Origin: Kordiimonadaceae bacterium
Lineage (GTDB): Bacteria; Pseudomonadota; Alphaproteobacteria; Sphingomonadales; Kordiimonadaceae
Direction of reading: 5' to 3'
Length of the DNA: 64,000 nt
NCBI GenBank assembly: GCA_017640725.1
Contig: JAEPQB010000001.1
Location: 1,240,001 to 1,304,000 of the forward strand
Part shown: positions 9,175-19,140 of the stretch, piece by piece
Layout: every line of letters starts with the position of its first letter
Position numbering within the stretch: position 1 is the stretch's first letter
Notes under the pieces: generated by a model
Databases searched by the model: none
Seen by the model: only the letters and a program-made list of their open reading frames with translations
What the model was told of the DNA's origin: nothing
Translations under genes and position numbers: made by a program

Positions 9175-11613
9175 TTATTCATATCGAAGCGCCTTAATCG
9201 GGTTGGCACGCGCCACCGCCACGGCATGCATTGCAACAATTCCCCAGGCAGCACACACCCCGATCAATCCCGCAATGGCAATAATGCCGATGGGAAGGCT
9301 GATCCGGTCGGTGAAAAAATCCAGATATAGATTCATGGAGAAATAGGCGAGCGGCAGCGCCAACAGGAGCGCCCAGATTACTGGCTTGGAAAACTGCCAG
9401 ATCAGAAGCCGGATAACTTGCTGCACATTTGCCCCCATCACCCGGCGAATACCTATTTCTTTGGTGCGTTGTTCCGCCATAAATGCAGCAAGACCAAACA
9501 GCCCAATCAATGCCAGCGACAGAGCGAGCGCCGCAAAGGCAGCCAGTGCCATATTGATCGCGCGAAAAATTCCATAAACACCTTCAAAGGTTTCACTCAG
9601 GAACACCGTTTGGATGGGATAGTCTGGAATGACACGGTCCCAAACAGCTTCGATGTCTCGGAGCGTTTGCTCGACGCCTACCGGCTTGAACCGCACGGCA
9701 GCGTTATATTGGCCCGGTATTACTTCGAATTGGAACGGTTTGATGACATTGTGGAAGCCAAGGAAATTCTGGTTCTCCACAACACCAACAATAGTGAACT
9801 GTTGTTGCCCTTCAATTGCTTCACCTTCGCCGGGTAGTTCAAAGTAAGTTTGCCCAAGCGCTGCTTCTGGCGATGTGAAACCAAGCTTTTCTACGGCCAA
9901 TTCGTTGACAATAACATTCTGCGCTGCGTCTCGGCTGCGATATGTATCTGCAGCCACTTCGAGCGAGAAGTCGCGCCCTGCAACAAGCGGTATGTCGAGT
10001 GTCGCCAGGAAATCATGATCGACGCGGTTGCGGTTGATGCTGAAGCTTGCTGTTTCGTCACCGCTTGTTGGGGTCACATCCTGCGTGCTGTTGCTTTGGT
10101 CAAATGGCACCTGGGACATTACAGACACGCTGACAACACCGGGCAAACGATTGAGTTCATTTTTCAATGTCTCAACACGGTCCCTGACACCGTCCACATC
10201 GAGCCGCTCCAGCACCAGGATTTGGTCCGTTGGGTAGAGATTTATGGTATCTCGCACTTTCTGGTTCTGGAAATACATCACCATCACTGCGGCCAGCATG
10301 AAAATGGCGATGACAAACTGAAGGCCGATCATGGTGGAGCGCATGAGGGACTGTGTTCCGCCTTTGTTGTTTCCATCGCGCAAGGCCTGAATAGGGGTTG
10401 AGCGTGTAATCTGATAGGCGGGATAACCGCCCGAAACAAAAGCGACCGCCAATACAGTTGCTGTGAGCCACGGCAAAATGTCGACAAGGTTTAGTGCCAG
10501 CACTTTGCCCGATGCCTGGTTAAAGAGCGGCACAATAAGTTCTAGCAGGACCAGTGCTATGGCCATGGCGATTGACGTCAATACAAGGCTCTCTGTCAAA
10601 AACTGTGTCAGCAATTGCTGACGCATGGCGCCAAGTGTTCGGCGCAGTCCCACTTCGCGGGTACGACCAATATTCTGCGCTGTTGCCAGATTGGCATAAT
10701 TTACTGAAGCAACCACCAAAACCAGCAATGACAAAAGTGAGATGCTGCCCAGGATCGGCATCCCAATCGCATCCCAGATGAAGGTGTTGGCCTCGCCGAG
10801 GGGACGCAAGGTAGCATCGGCTATCAACCGCTCTTGCAGGTCTTCGGGTGCATGGGTCTTGAACAGGGCTGAAAGGCTCGTTTGCAACCTTTCAACATCA
10901 TGCTGCTGGGGTGCGAGCAGATATGTTCGGTCCCCAAGAGACAAATTGTTCCAGTCCTGTGTTGGATCATAGTTGTTGGTCTGCTCCAACACGGAAAGTT
11001 GGGCAATCGCACCCACTTTGCCTTCTCCAAAAAGGGAAGAATTAAAGTGTGTGTTTGCCGGCAAATCTTGAATAACAGCTGAAACCGTCAGCGCATGGTT
11101 ATGATCCAGGGTGATGGTCTGACCAACTGGGTTTGCGGCGCCAAACAGCCTCTGTGATGTTGTCTCGGTGATGATGATGCTTGATGGGTCCAAGAGGGCA
11201 TTTGCATCACCATAGATATATGACAGATCAAAAATTGTGGTGAACCCGGGGCTTGCAAAACGAATTTCCTGATAGAAATCGTTGTCGCCCACTGTGATCA
11301 GAAACTCCTGGCGCTTCAGATAGGCGACTGCTTCCAAGTCCGACATATTGGTTTCTATATGCTGCAAGAATGCCGCATGTACTGAATCAGTTTGTCGCAA
11401 ACCAATATTGGCGCTTGGAGCAATCAGAGAGCCAACCGTGTATATGCGGTCAACCTTCGAGAACATCTGGTCATGGCTGCGCTCATAGTCCACAAGCACT
11501 GTGCCAAACACATATACGGCTAACCCAATGGCAAGCCCGAGGATATTAATCAGCGCATAAAGCCGGTTTTTCAGCAAATTTCGGATCGCTGTCGTGATGT
11601 AGTTTTTTATCAT
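9175..11613 (-). CDS. two-module MacB/FtsX-type ABC permease, array copy 5
   Basis: 812 residues with the same eight-helix, two-periplasmic-domain layout as its neighbours. First transmembrane segment at ~20-42, unit-1 coupling segment RTREVGLRRTLGA, unit-2 segment RTKEIGIRRVMGA followed by WQFSKPV, and C-terminus NPIKALRYE. The periplasmic domains differ clearly from those of the other copies, while TM and coupling segments are conserved, suggesting a common ATPase but different periplasmic partners or ligands (inference). GGGAGA six bases before the ATG is a good ribosome binding site. The 60-base gap before it in the operon is A/T-rich without a usable terminator. Confidence 0.9.
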   Translation of the reverse strand: MIKNYITTAIRNLLKNRLYALINILGLAIGLAVYVFGTVLVDYERSHDQMFSKVDRIYTVGSLIAPSANIGLRQTDSVHAAFLQHIETNMSDLEAVAYLKRQEFLITVGDNDFYQEIRFASPGFTTIFDLSYIYGDANALLDPSSIIITETTSQRLFGAANPVGQTITLDHNHALTVSAVIQDLPANTHFNSSLFGEGKVGAIAQLSVLEQTNNYDPTQDWNNLSLGDRTYLLAPQQHDVERLQTSLSALFKTHAPEDLQERLIADATLRPLGEANTFIWDAIGMPILGSISLLSLLVLVVASVNYANLATAQNIGRTREVGLRRTLGAMRQQLLTQFLTESLVLTSIAMAIALVLLELIVPLFNQASGKVLALNLVDILPWLTATVLAVAFVSGGYPAYQITRSTPIQALRDGNNKGGTQSLMRSTMIGLQFVIAIFMLAAVMVMYFQNQKVRDTINLYPTDQILVLERLDVDGVRDRVETLKNELNRLPGVVSVSVMSQVPFDQSNSTQDVTPTSGDETASFSINRNRVDHDFLATLDIPLVAGRDFSLEVAADTYRSRDAAQNVIVNELAVEKLGFTSPEAALGQTYFELPGEGEAIEGQQQFTIVGVVENQNFLGFHNVIKPFQFEVIPGQYNAAVRFKPVGVEQTLRDIEAVWDRVIPDYPIQTVFLSETFEGVYGIFRAINMALAAFAALALSLALIGLFGLAAFMAEQRTKEIGIRRVMGANVQQVIRLLIWQFSKPVIWALLLALPLAYFSMNLYLDFFTDRISLPIGIIAIAGLIGVCAAWGIVAMHAVAVARANPIKALRYE

Positions 11614-11673
11614 TTTTTGTCTCCCACATTTGGTGCCACTGTTTTTTTTGCACCTATTTTATTTTGGTTGCTT

Positions 11674-14106
11674 TTATTCGTACCTGAGCGCTTTCACTGG
11701 GTTGGCCCGCGCCACTTTGAACGCGTGCCCGGCAACGGTCGCCCATCCGATCGCGACCGCCGTCAAGGCCACCATGACGAAGGGGGCGGCTTCCATGTCG
11801 ATCCGGTAAGCAAAGCCACTGAGCCAATCGTTGACCATGTAAACGGCGATCGGCAAAGCCACCAAAAGCGCAATTACAATCGGCTTTGAAAATTGCCAGA
11901 TCAGCATCACCGCAACGTCTGTGAAGCTGGCACCTAGCACCCGACGAATACCAATTTCCTTTGTGCGCCGGTCAACGGCAAACGATGCCAGGCCATAAAG
12001 TCCCAGGCAGGAAATCGTAACTGCGAGCAGCGTGAAGGCCATGAGTGCCGTGCTTAGTTGATCCTCTGTTTGATACTGCTCTTCCACCAGATCGCCCATA
12101 TAGCTGTAGAACAACACCTGATCGGGGAACATGTCGCGCCACACGGCCTCCAGGTCAGCGATAGCAGCTTCCCGGTTAAATCGGCTGAGGCGCACCGTCA
12201 TTTCAGCCAAACGGCGTTCATCCAGATAATAGATGCCCGGGCGGATAACATCGCGCGCGCTGTCAAAGTGGAAATCGTCAACCACGCCCACAATCGTTGC
12301 TTCCAAATATTGTGTGGCTGTCAGGTTAGTAGGCACGGTTTGTCCAATCGCGGCAGCTGGGTCTTTGAACCCCAGCAGTTCGGCCCCGGATTTGTTCACT
12401 ACAATATTCGCGCGCTCGCGGTATTCGCCGTCGCCCGCGCGCTGCCGCAAATAGTCAGCTTCGGTGTCGGTCAGGTATCGGCCGGCGATGAGCGGAATTT
12501 CAAAGACGGAGAAAAAGTCCGCGTCGGTTGGCAGGCCGTCAAGCGTGACAAGTTCTTCGGTTCCCAATTGGCGCATGGTCAGACGGTCTTCGCTGCCGCG
12601 AGTTGGCACATCTGATGAGCGGCCCACAGATACGATGTGATCGCTCGCGAGCAGGCGGGTTTTGAGTGCGTTTGATTGATCACTGTTGGTGCCCGCGACA
12701 ACAATCAGGTTTTCCGGATTGAAACCAAGGTCGAGGGTGCGCGCAAAATTGGTTTGCTTGTTGACAAAAAACGCCCCGACCATCAATGCAATCGAAATGG
12801 TGAACTGCGCCACCACAAGAACGCTGCGTAGCCGACCTGTGGAATGGTCCGATGACATGTTGCTATAGAGCACATCCCGTGGCTTCAGGAGCGCAAAATA
12901 GGTTGCCTGGAAGCTGCCCGCCACCAAGCCCACTGTGATCACCAGCATCAAACCGCCAACGGCGATGCCAGGGCCCGCAAAAAAGTCGAAGGCAACAACA
13001 GCGGAAAGGAATTCGTTGTAATAGGGCAAGGATACCTCAACCAATACGAACGCCACGGTCATTGCAATCAGCGCAAGGGCTGTCGCTTCGCCGAGGAACT
13101 GCTCAACGATTTGCTTGCGGCTGGCGCCCACCACTTTGCGCATGGCAACCTCGCGCGCACGGTTTGAGGTGCGCGCCATCGACAAGTTGAGGAAGTTGGC
13201 GACGGCAATCAAAAGAATGAGCGCCGCCAGCCCAACAAACCCCATCAGCACATCCGGGTCGCTTGTCGACGCATGCGAATAAAGGTGTGCGTCCGTTAGC
13301 GCGACCAGATGCAAAATCACGGTACGCGCATTTTCCTGCCCTGCTTCGTCTTCTGGTTTTGGCCGGTGCTGTTCCACCAGGCCCGGCAAGGCGGCGCGAA
13401 CGCTGTCAACATTGGTGCCCGGCGCAAATTTCACAAAAACATTGCGATAGAGAAAGCGCCAGTCTTCGGTGAACCAGCGGGACCCGACAAAATATTCGCG
13501 GTTGAACGGCAAAATGAAATCATGATCGATGTGTGTGTCGACAACCGGGTCTGTGATGACCGCGGATACAGTGAAGTCGCGAAACTCGCCGCCGATGCGA
13601 ATGGTAACGGTGCGCCCAAGGGCTGCCTGATCTCCATAAAGTGATAGCGCCGAGCGCTCACTGATCACCACACTGTTCATCGAATTGAACGCTGTATCAG
13701 GGTCGCCAGCCAAAAACTCAAAATCAAAAAATTCGAAGAAATTGGGGTCGGCCAGCAGGCCTTCCTGCAACATCACGGCACCGTCCCGCATGATCGACAT
13801 GCCGCCTTCCATATAGCGGGTGACCGCTTCCACTTCGGGCACACTGTCGAGCAGAATGTCTTTCATGGGGTCCGGCGCATAAGGGCTCAGCCGGTCGGTG
13901 CTCACAGGGTGTTGGAGCGTGGTCTCAAGGCGGTAAATATCTTCTGCGCGCTCCCAGTGATCATCCCAGCCAAACTCGTCGCGCACAAACAAAAGAATAA
14001 GCGCGCAGGCCGCCAGACCAATCGCAAGCCCAATGATGTTGATGAAGGAAAACAGCTTGTTCCTGATCAGGTTACGAAAGGCGATTTTCACATAGTTGCT
14101 AAACAC
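11674..14106 (-). CDS. two-module MacB/FtsX-type ABC permease, array copy 4
   Basis: 810 residues, same two-unit architecture. The start is GTG at 14106, only nine bases after the stop codon of copy 3; these nine bases contain the Shine-Dalgarno GGGGA, so translation is likely coupled. Coupling segments are RAREVAMRKVVGA and RTKEIGIRRVLGA; the protein ends NPVKALRYE. N-terminal MFSNYVKIAFRNLIRNKLFS is the family's amphipathic lead-in to TM1. It depends on an ATPase encoded elsewhere in the operon (21659-22342), since it has no nucleotide-binding domain itself. Confidence 0.9.
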   Translation of the reverse strand: MFSNYVKIAFRNLIRNKLFSFINIIGLAIGLAACALILLFVRDEFGWDDHWERAEDIYRLETTLQHPVSTDRLSPYAPDPMKDILLDSVPEVEAVTRYMEGGMSIMRDGAVMLQEGLLADPNFFEFFDFEFLAGDPDTAFNSMNSVVISERSALSLYGDQAALGRTVTIRIGGEFRDFTVSAVITDPVVDTHIDHDFILPFNREYFVGSRWFTEDWRFLYRNVFVKFAPGTNVDSVRAALPGLVEQHRPKPEDEAGQENARTVILHLVALTDAHLYSHASTSDPDVLMGFVGLAALILLIAVANFLNLSMARTSNRAREVAMRKVVGASRKQIVEQFLGEATALALIAMTVAFVLVEVSLPYYNEFLSAVVAFDFFAGPGIAVGGLMLVITVGLVAGSFQATYFALLKPRDVLYSNMSSDHSTGRLRSVLVVAQFTISIALMVGAFFVNKQTNFARTLDLGFNPENLIVVAGTNSDQSNALKTRLLASDHIVSVGRSSDVPTRGSEDRLTMRQLGTEELVTLDGLPTDADFFSVFEIPLIAGRYLTDTEADYLRQRAGDGEYRERANIVVNKSGAELLGFKDPAAAIGQTVPTNLTATQYLEATIVGVVDDFHFDSARDVIRPGIYYLDERRLAEMTVRLSRFNREAAIADLEAVWRDMFPDQVLFYSYMGDLVEEQYQTEDQLSTALMAFTLLAVTISCLGLYGLASFAVDRRTKEIGIRRVLGASFTDVAVMLIWQFSKPIVIALLVALPIAVYMVNDWLSGFAYRIDMEAAPFVMVALTAVAIGWATVAGHAFKVARANPVKALRYE

Positions 14107-14115
14107 GGTGTCCCC

Positions 14116-16602
14116 CTATTCATACCTGAGAGCTTTAATCGGGTTGGAACGCGCCACCCGGGCCGCGTTGCCGCCCACTGTGACCCAGGCAATCATGAGC
14201 GCGATCACGCCGGCAATCACACAAAGCGGCACAATGAGCCAGCTTTCCATTCGATACGGGAAGCTCTCAAGCCACGTGATCATGCCATAGGCAACCAGTG
14301 GCCATGCGATGATGTTGGCAATCAAAACGGGTTTGGAGAACTGCCAGATCAGCAAGCGCACAATGTCGAGCACGGTTGCTCCCATCACCTTGCGAATGCC
14401 AATTTCTTTTGTACGCCGCTCGGCCGTAAACGACGCGAGGCCATAGAGGCCTAGGCAGGCGATCACGATCGCCAGACCTGAAAACACCGCCAGCATAATG
14501 GACTGTTGTTCTTCGCGGGCAAACTCTCCTTCGATACGCTCATCGATAAAGCTATAAGCGAACGGCACTCCGGGTGCGAGGTCGCGCCAAATCGTTTCGA
14601 CTTGTTGGATGACGGCCTGTGCGTCGCCCTCAAATTTGATGGAAAGGTCCAGATAATAGTCCGTAGGCAATTGATACATTTCGGGTCGCATCGGTTCGCG
14701 CATGGACTGGTATTGCATATCACGAACAACACCAATGATTTCCAACAAAGCTTCATGCTCTCTATCAAGGAAGATGCGCAACTGCTCTCCAACTGCGGCA
14801 GCGGGTGATGCAAAACCCATACGGTAAGCAGCCGCCTCATTTAGGATAATCGCGCCCCTTTGTCGTTCGCCGTCTACCGCGTTTTCTGCCACAGGGGTGA
14901 CATCCGTTTTGCGAGCCCGTTCATAAAAGCGGCCCGCCAAGAGCTCAACGTCATACAAAGGGAAGAAATCATGATCGACCACTTGCACACCTATCAGCAT
15001 GCTTTCCTTGTCACTTTCCCCTTCCCGGACCACGGTGGTATTGCCAGTATTCCCGTTCACTGGCGTGTCCGGCGCGAGGCTGGTCATCGTCACCCCAGGG
15101 ATTTGCTGCACCTCCTCGCGTAACGTCTCTTGTTTTCCTTGAACACCAGACAAATTGAGGTTGCTGACCACCATAATGTTTTCCTTGGAAAACCCGGGGT
15201 CCACAGAGGTAACATAAAGGCGTTGGCCGTAGACGACGCTTGTCGCAACAATCAATCCAATAGAAATCGCAAACTGCGTGATAACCAGCACATTGCGGAG
15301 GGACACAGAGCCGCTGGTCTCTGTTGATCGATTGGCTTTCAATACACGTGCCGGTAAAAACCCTGAAAGCACCAGGGCTGGATAGGCACCACCGACTGAG
15401 CCAACAAAAGCCACCAACCCAAGTAGCAAAACGATGGTGGAACCGTCTGAGTAATCGAGGGCAAGTGACTTGCCAAGCAAGTCGCTAAAGGGGTCGATCA
15501 TTAGTTCGACCAAGGCAACACCCACCGCCAGTCCAATAAGCGCTATCAAGACGGACTCGCCAATAAACTGTGTCATCAGTTGACCGCGATGAGCGCCAAG
15601 CACTTTGCGCAGGGCAACCTCGCGAGCGCGCTGTGTTGATTTAGCCGTTGCCAAATTCATGAAATTGATACAAGCAATCAGGAGGGTGAGCAGGGCTATC
15701 GCCACAAACATAACCACACTTGTCATGCTGCCGGTTGGCTTCATTTCCGACCCAATGCGACCCTGCGGAAACAGCTGAAGGTCTTTGATACTTTGGGCCC
15801 TCATTTCAAGAAAGTCGGAAGCTTGCTCGAAGGCCCCGGCGTCCGGGTCGATTTTGATCGCATTATTTACAAATGGGGCAGACTGGTCGTTGATCGTGTC
15901 TATGCTCGAACCTGGTTTTAGCTCAAAAAACAGATAGGAATTGGTGCTGTACCACTGTTCAAATTCCCATGACTGATTGGTGAAGTCCGCTTCGTCGATT
16001 GCCGCAAACGCCTGAACATCCAGAACGGTGTTTTCGGGCAGGTCCTCAAAAACAGCAGCTACCTTATAGTCTCGCGCAATGTCATAAATATTGAGGTTCA
16101 CCACCTCACCCAGAGCGTCGGTTGTGCCAAAATATCGCTCTGCGAACGATCGATTGACGGCAAGGCTGGATTTGTCACCCAAAGCATCCTTCATGTCGCC
16201 CGCAATAACATTAAAGTCAAAAATCTCTGCGGTTTCCGGGTCAGTCCAGTGGATGCGTTCACTCGCCACTTGGTCTTTGTGCCGAAGGATCGGGAAAAAG
16301 GTTCTTATTCTTGTCGTTGCTAATACATCCTCGGAAAAGTAGCGAATAAGTTCATGCTTTGCCGGGCCAGGCGCTTTAACGAAATGCATGGGTTCGCGGC
16401 CTGGAATATTGAACGTATTGTGCAGCCGATAAATCCGGTCCGCTTTGTTCCAGTGCTTGTCGTAAGAGAGCTCATCGCGCACAAACAGGGCGATCATGAC
16501 GCAGGCGGCCAGTCCAACCGCCAGGCCTATGATGTTAATGAAGCTATAGAGCTTGTTTGCGACCAGGTTCCTTAAGGCGACTTGTAAATAGTTGTTAAAC
16601 AT
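14116..16602 (-). CDS. two-module MacB/FtsX-type ABC permease, array copy 3
   Basis: 828 residues. Coupling segments RAREVALRKVLGA and RTKEIGIRKVMGA, C-terminus NPIKALRYE. By eye this is the closest relative of copy 2 (16612-19113): they share the LGAxRGQLxTQFIGESVLIAL segment of unit 1 and nearly the whole last 80 residues, including WVTVGGNAARVARSNPI. Only nine bases, containing GGGAA, separate its ATG from the stop codon of copy 2, an arrangement repeated on its other side. The pair probably arose by recent tandem duplication. Confidence 0.9.
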   Translation of the reverse strand: MFNNYLQVALRNLVANKLYSFINIIGLAVGLAACVMIALFVRDELSYDKHWNKADRIYRLHNTFNIPGREPMHFVKAPGPAKHELIRYFSEDVLATTRIRTFFPILRHKDQVASERIHWTDPETAEIFDFNVIAGDMKDALGDKSSLAVNRSFAERYFGTTDALGEVVNLNIYDIARDYKVAAVFEDLPENTVLDVQAFAAIDEADFTNQSWEFEQWYSTNSYLFFELKPGSSIDTINDQSAPFVNNAIKIDPDAGAFEQASDFLEMRAQSIKDLQLFPQGRIGSEMKPTGSMTSVVMFVAIALLTLLIACINFMNLATAKSTQRAREVALRKVLGAHRGQLMTQFIGESVLIALIGLAVGVALVELMIDPFSDLLGKSLALDYSDGSTIVLLLGLVAFVGSVGGAYPALVLSGFLPARVLKANRSTETSGSVSLRNVLVITQFAISIGLIVATSVVYGQRLYVTSVDPGFSKENIMVVSNLNLSGVQGKQETLREEVQQIPGVTMTSLAPDTPVNGNTGNTTVVREGESDKESMLIGVQVVDHDFFPLYDVELLAGRFYERARKTDVTPVAENAVDGERQRGAIILNEAAAYRMGFASPAAAVGEQLRIFLDREHEALLEIIGVVRDMQYQSMREPMRPEMYQLPTDYYLDLSIKFEGDAQAVIQQVETIWRDLAPGVPFAYSFIDERIEGEFAREEQQSIMLAVFSGLAIVIACLGLYGLASFTAERRTKEIGIRKVMGATVLDIVRLLIWQFSKPVLIANIIAWPLVAYGMITWLESFPYRMESWLIVPLCVIAGVIALMIAWVTVGGNAARVARSNPIKALRYE

Positions 16603-16611
16603 GGCGTTCCC

Positions 16612-19113
16612 CTATTCGTACCTAAGAGCATTAATGGGATTGGAACGCGCCACCCGGGCCGCGTTGCCGCCGACAGTGACCCAGGCAATCATCAGCGCAA
16701 TCAAACCGGCAACCACACAGAGTGGTATCAAGACCCAGTCGGCAATACGGTATGGGAAGGTCTCCAGCCACTGAAGTGTAGACCATACAGCGATTGGCCA
16801 AGCGATTAGGCTGGCGAGCAAAACCGGCTTGGAAAACTGCCATAAAAGAAGGCGGATAATGTCCATGACCCGCGCGCCCATGACTTTGCGTATGCCAATT
16901 TCTTTGGTTCGCCGTTCCGCGGTGTATGCGGCTAGACCATATAGACCCATGCAAGCAACCAGTATGGCCAGAGCCGCGAACACACCAAGCGTAGTCGCCA
17001 GATTTTGCTCGCCCATAAACTCTGATTCTATCAGTTCGTCGACAAATTCGTAACGGAACGGAATAGTGGTTGTGAGGTCGCGCCAGATGTTTTCCAACTG
17101 AGCAACCAGCTCAAGTGGGTTTCCTTCAAACCGTACGGCCAGGTTTCTGTAGCGACCGTCAACCAGATAATACATTTCTGGACGGATCACTGAGCGAAGC
17201 GACTGAAAATTTGTATCCGACGCCACGCCAACAATTTCCAAATGTGCGTAGCGTGTCGCCTGACCCGGTCCACCACGACCAGCGGGAACGCGAAGCAACT
17301 TGCCGAGCGCTTCCTGAGCAGATGGAAAACCAAGTCGGCGCAGCGCTGCTTCATTCACAATTACCGTGCCGTTCAGCAGCTCGCCGGCCTCGGTGTCGCT
17401 TGCGTCAGGAAGGCCGTCATTGGCAAATTCTCTCGAATAACTTCGACCAGCAACAATCGGGATTTGGTAAACATCGAAAAAGTCGTGATCCACGGTCTGA
17501 CGTCCAATCAGAACTGACCCCAATTGCTCATTTCCCGGAATTTCCACGGATGTGTTGCTTTCATTGCCGCTTATTGGTGCATCAGCAGAATAGGTTGCGC
17601 CCAGCACTCCGGGCAAACTAACAACCTCCTGAAACAGGGCTTGCTGTTTGTCCTGAAAACCAGAACGGTTCACATTGCGAACGATCAACAGGTTTTCTTT
17701 ATTGAAGCCCGGATCAAGCGTGGTTGCATAGAACATCTGGCCATACACGACGCCCGTTACCACAATAAGGGTAATGGAAATCGCGAACTGCAATATCACC
17801 AATGTGCCTCGCACACGTGCCGAGCCCTGAGTTTCGGCAGAGCGGTTGGCTTTGAGAATGCGCGACGGCCGAAACCCAGAGAGAACAAGCGCAGGGTATA
17901 GTCCGCCTACAGCGCCCACAAATGAGATCAAACCAAAGAACACGCCAACCGTTGTGGTATCGGTATAGTCAAGGGTCAGTTCTTTATCGAGAAAGTCACC
18001 AAAAGGCGCCACCAGAAGTTCCACAAGCACCACACCCAAAACCAGACCGAAAAGCGCGATGAGGACAGATTCGCCGATGAACTGCGTTACAAGTTGACCG
18101 CGCTTGGCACCAAGAACTTTCCTCAAGGCCACTTCTCGCGCCCTGCGCGTAGATTTAGCTGTGGCGAGATTCATGAAATTGATGCAGGCAATCATCAAAA
18201 TCAGCCCCGCGATTGTGGCAAAAATCACGACAATTTGCATATCGCCCGTGGTTTTCATCTCACCGCCACCAGACGGGTTCAACTGGATATCCGTGAGCGC
18301 CATTGTATTGAATTCGATAATGTCTGAGGGCTTGGTTTCTTCGTCCAGCGCTCCTGGTGGAATAGCGATCCCGTTGTCGATAAATTCGATCATTCGGGAG
18401 TTGATTTGCTCGATAGAAACACCCGTCTTAAGCTGCATGAAATACATGGTGTTGACCGAAAACCATTGCTCGAACAAAGAAGGTGTACTCGCAAAATCCT
18501 GCTCATCGATCATTGCAAGCGCCTGGAAATCCAGCACCGTGTTGTGAGGCAAATCTTCAAACACTGCCGCAATGCGATAGTCGCGCTGAAGGTCAAAGCT
18601 GTTGAGTGTCAGCACCTGCCCTATTGCCGGTTTGTCGCCAAAATATTTACGCGCGAAACTTTCATCAATCGCAAGGCTGGCGTTATCAGAAAGCGCTGCT
18701 TGAAGATCACCCGCCACAACCCGCAAATCGAAAATTGAAGCCGCTTCAGGGTCAGCCCAATGGACGCTTTCTCGCACCACGCGGTCTTCATATTGAACAA
18801 TCGGAGTCATGCCGGCGAACCGTGTCGAGGCTTCAATTTCGGCATCAAAATATCGGTCGGCCGCGTCCTTCAGCGGACCAGGGGCTAGGACCAATACAAA
18901 AGGCTCGCGTCCCGGCACATTGAAGGTTGTTTGCACCCGATAAATGCTATCGGCATTTTTCCAGAATTTATCGTAGGAAAGTTCGTCCCGGACAAACAAT
19001 AGAATCAAGATGCATGCGGATAACCCGACGGCCAGTCCCACAACATTTATGGTGCTATAAAGCCGGTTCCCTAGAATGCTTCGAATGGCGACCTGCAGAT
19101 AGTTCTGGAACAT
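16612..19113 (-). CDS. two-module MacB/FtsX-type ABC permease, array copy 2
   Basis: 833 residues; eight predicted membrane helices and two extracytoplasmic domains. Coupling segments RAREVALRKVLGA (preceded by AKSTR) and RTKEIGIRKVMGA; C-terminus NPINALRYE. Near-duplicate of copy 3, with DNA tracts over 30 bases identical at the 3' ends of the two genes. Follows copy 1 by 27 bases in the operon. No catalytic nucleotide-binding motifs are present, as expected for a separate permease subunit. Confidence 0.9.
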   Translation of the reverse strand: MFQNYLQVAIRSILGNRLYSTINVVGLAVGLSACILILLFVRDELSYDKFWKNADSIYRVQTTFNVPGREPFVLVLAPGPLKDAADRYFDAEIEASTRFAGMTPIVQYEDRVVRESVHWADPEAASIFDLRVVAGDLQAALSDNASLAIDESFARKYFGDKPAIGQVLTLNSFDLQRDYRIAAVFEDLPHNTVLDFQALAMIDEQDFASTPSLFEQWFSVNTMYFMQLKTGVSIEQINSRMIEFIDNGIAIPPGALDEETKPSDIIEFNTMALTDIQLNPSGGGEMKTTGDMQIVVIFATIAGLILMIACINFMNLATAKSTRRAREVALRKVLGAKRGQLVTQFIGESVLIALFGLVLGVVLVELLVAPFGDFLDKELTLDYTDTTTVGVFFGLISFVGAVGGLYPALVLSGFRPSRILKANRSAETQGSARVRGTLVILQFAISITLIVVTGVVYGQMFYATTLDPGFNKENLLIVRNVNRSGFQDKQQALFQEVVSLPGVLGATYSADAPISGNESNTSVEIPGNEQLGSVLIGRQTVDHDFFDVYQIPIVAGRSYSREFANDGLPDASDTEAGELLNGTVIVNEAALRRLGFPSAQEALGKLLRVPAGRGGPGQATRYAHLEIVGVASDTNFQSLRSVIRPEMYYLVDGRYRNLAVRFEGNPLELVAQLENIWRDLTTTIPFRYEFVDELIESEFMGEQNLATTLGVFAALAILVACMGLYGLAAYTAERRTKEIGIRKVMGARVMDIIRLLLWQFSKPVLLASLIAWPIAVWSTLQWLETFPYRIADWVLIPLCVVAGLIALMIAWVTVGGNAARVARSNPINALRYE

Positions 19114-19140
19114 GAGTTTTTCTCGCTGTCGTACATATTT

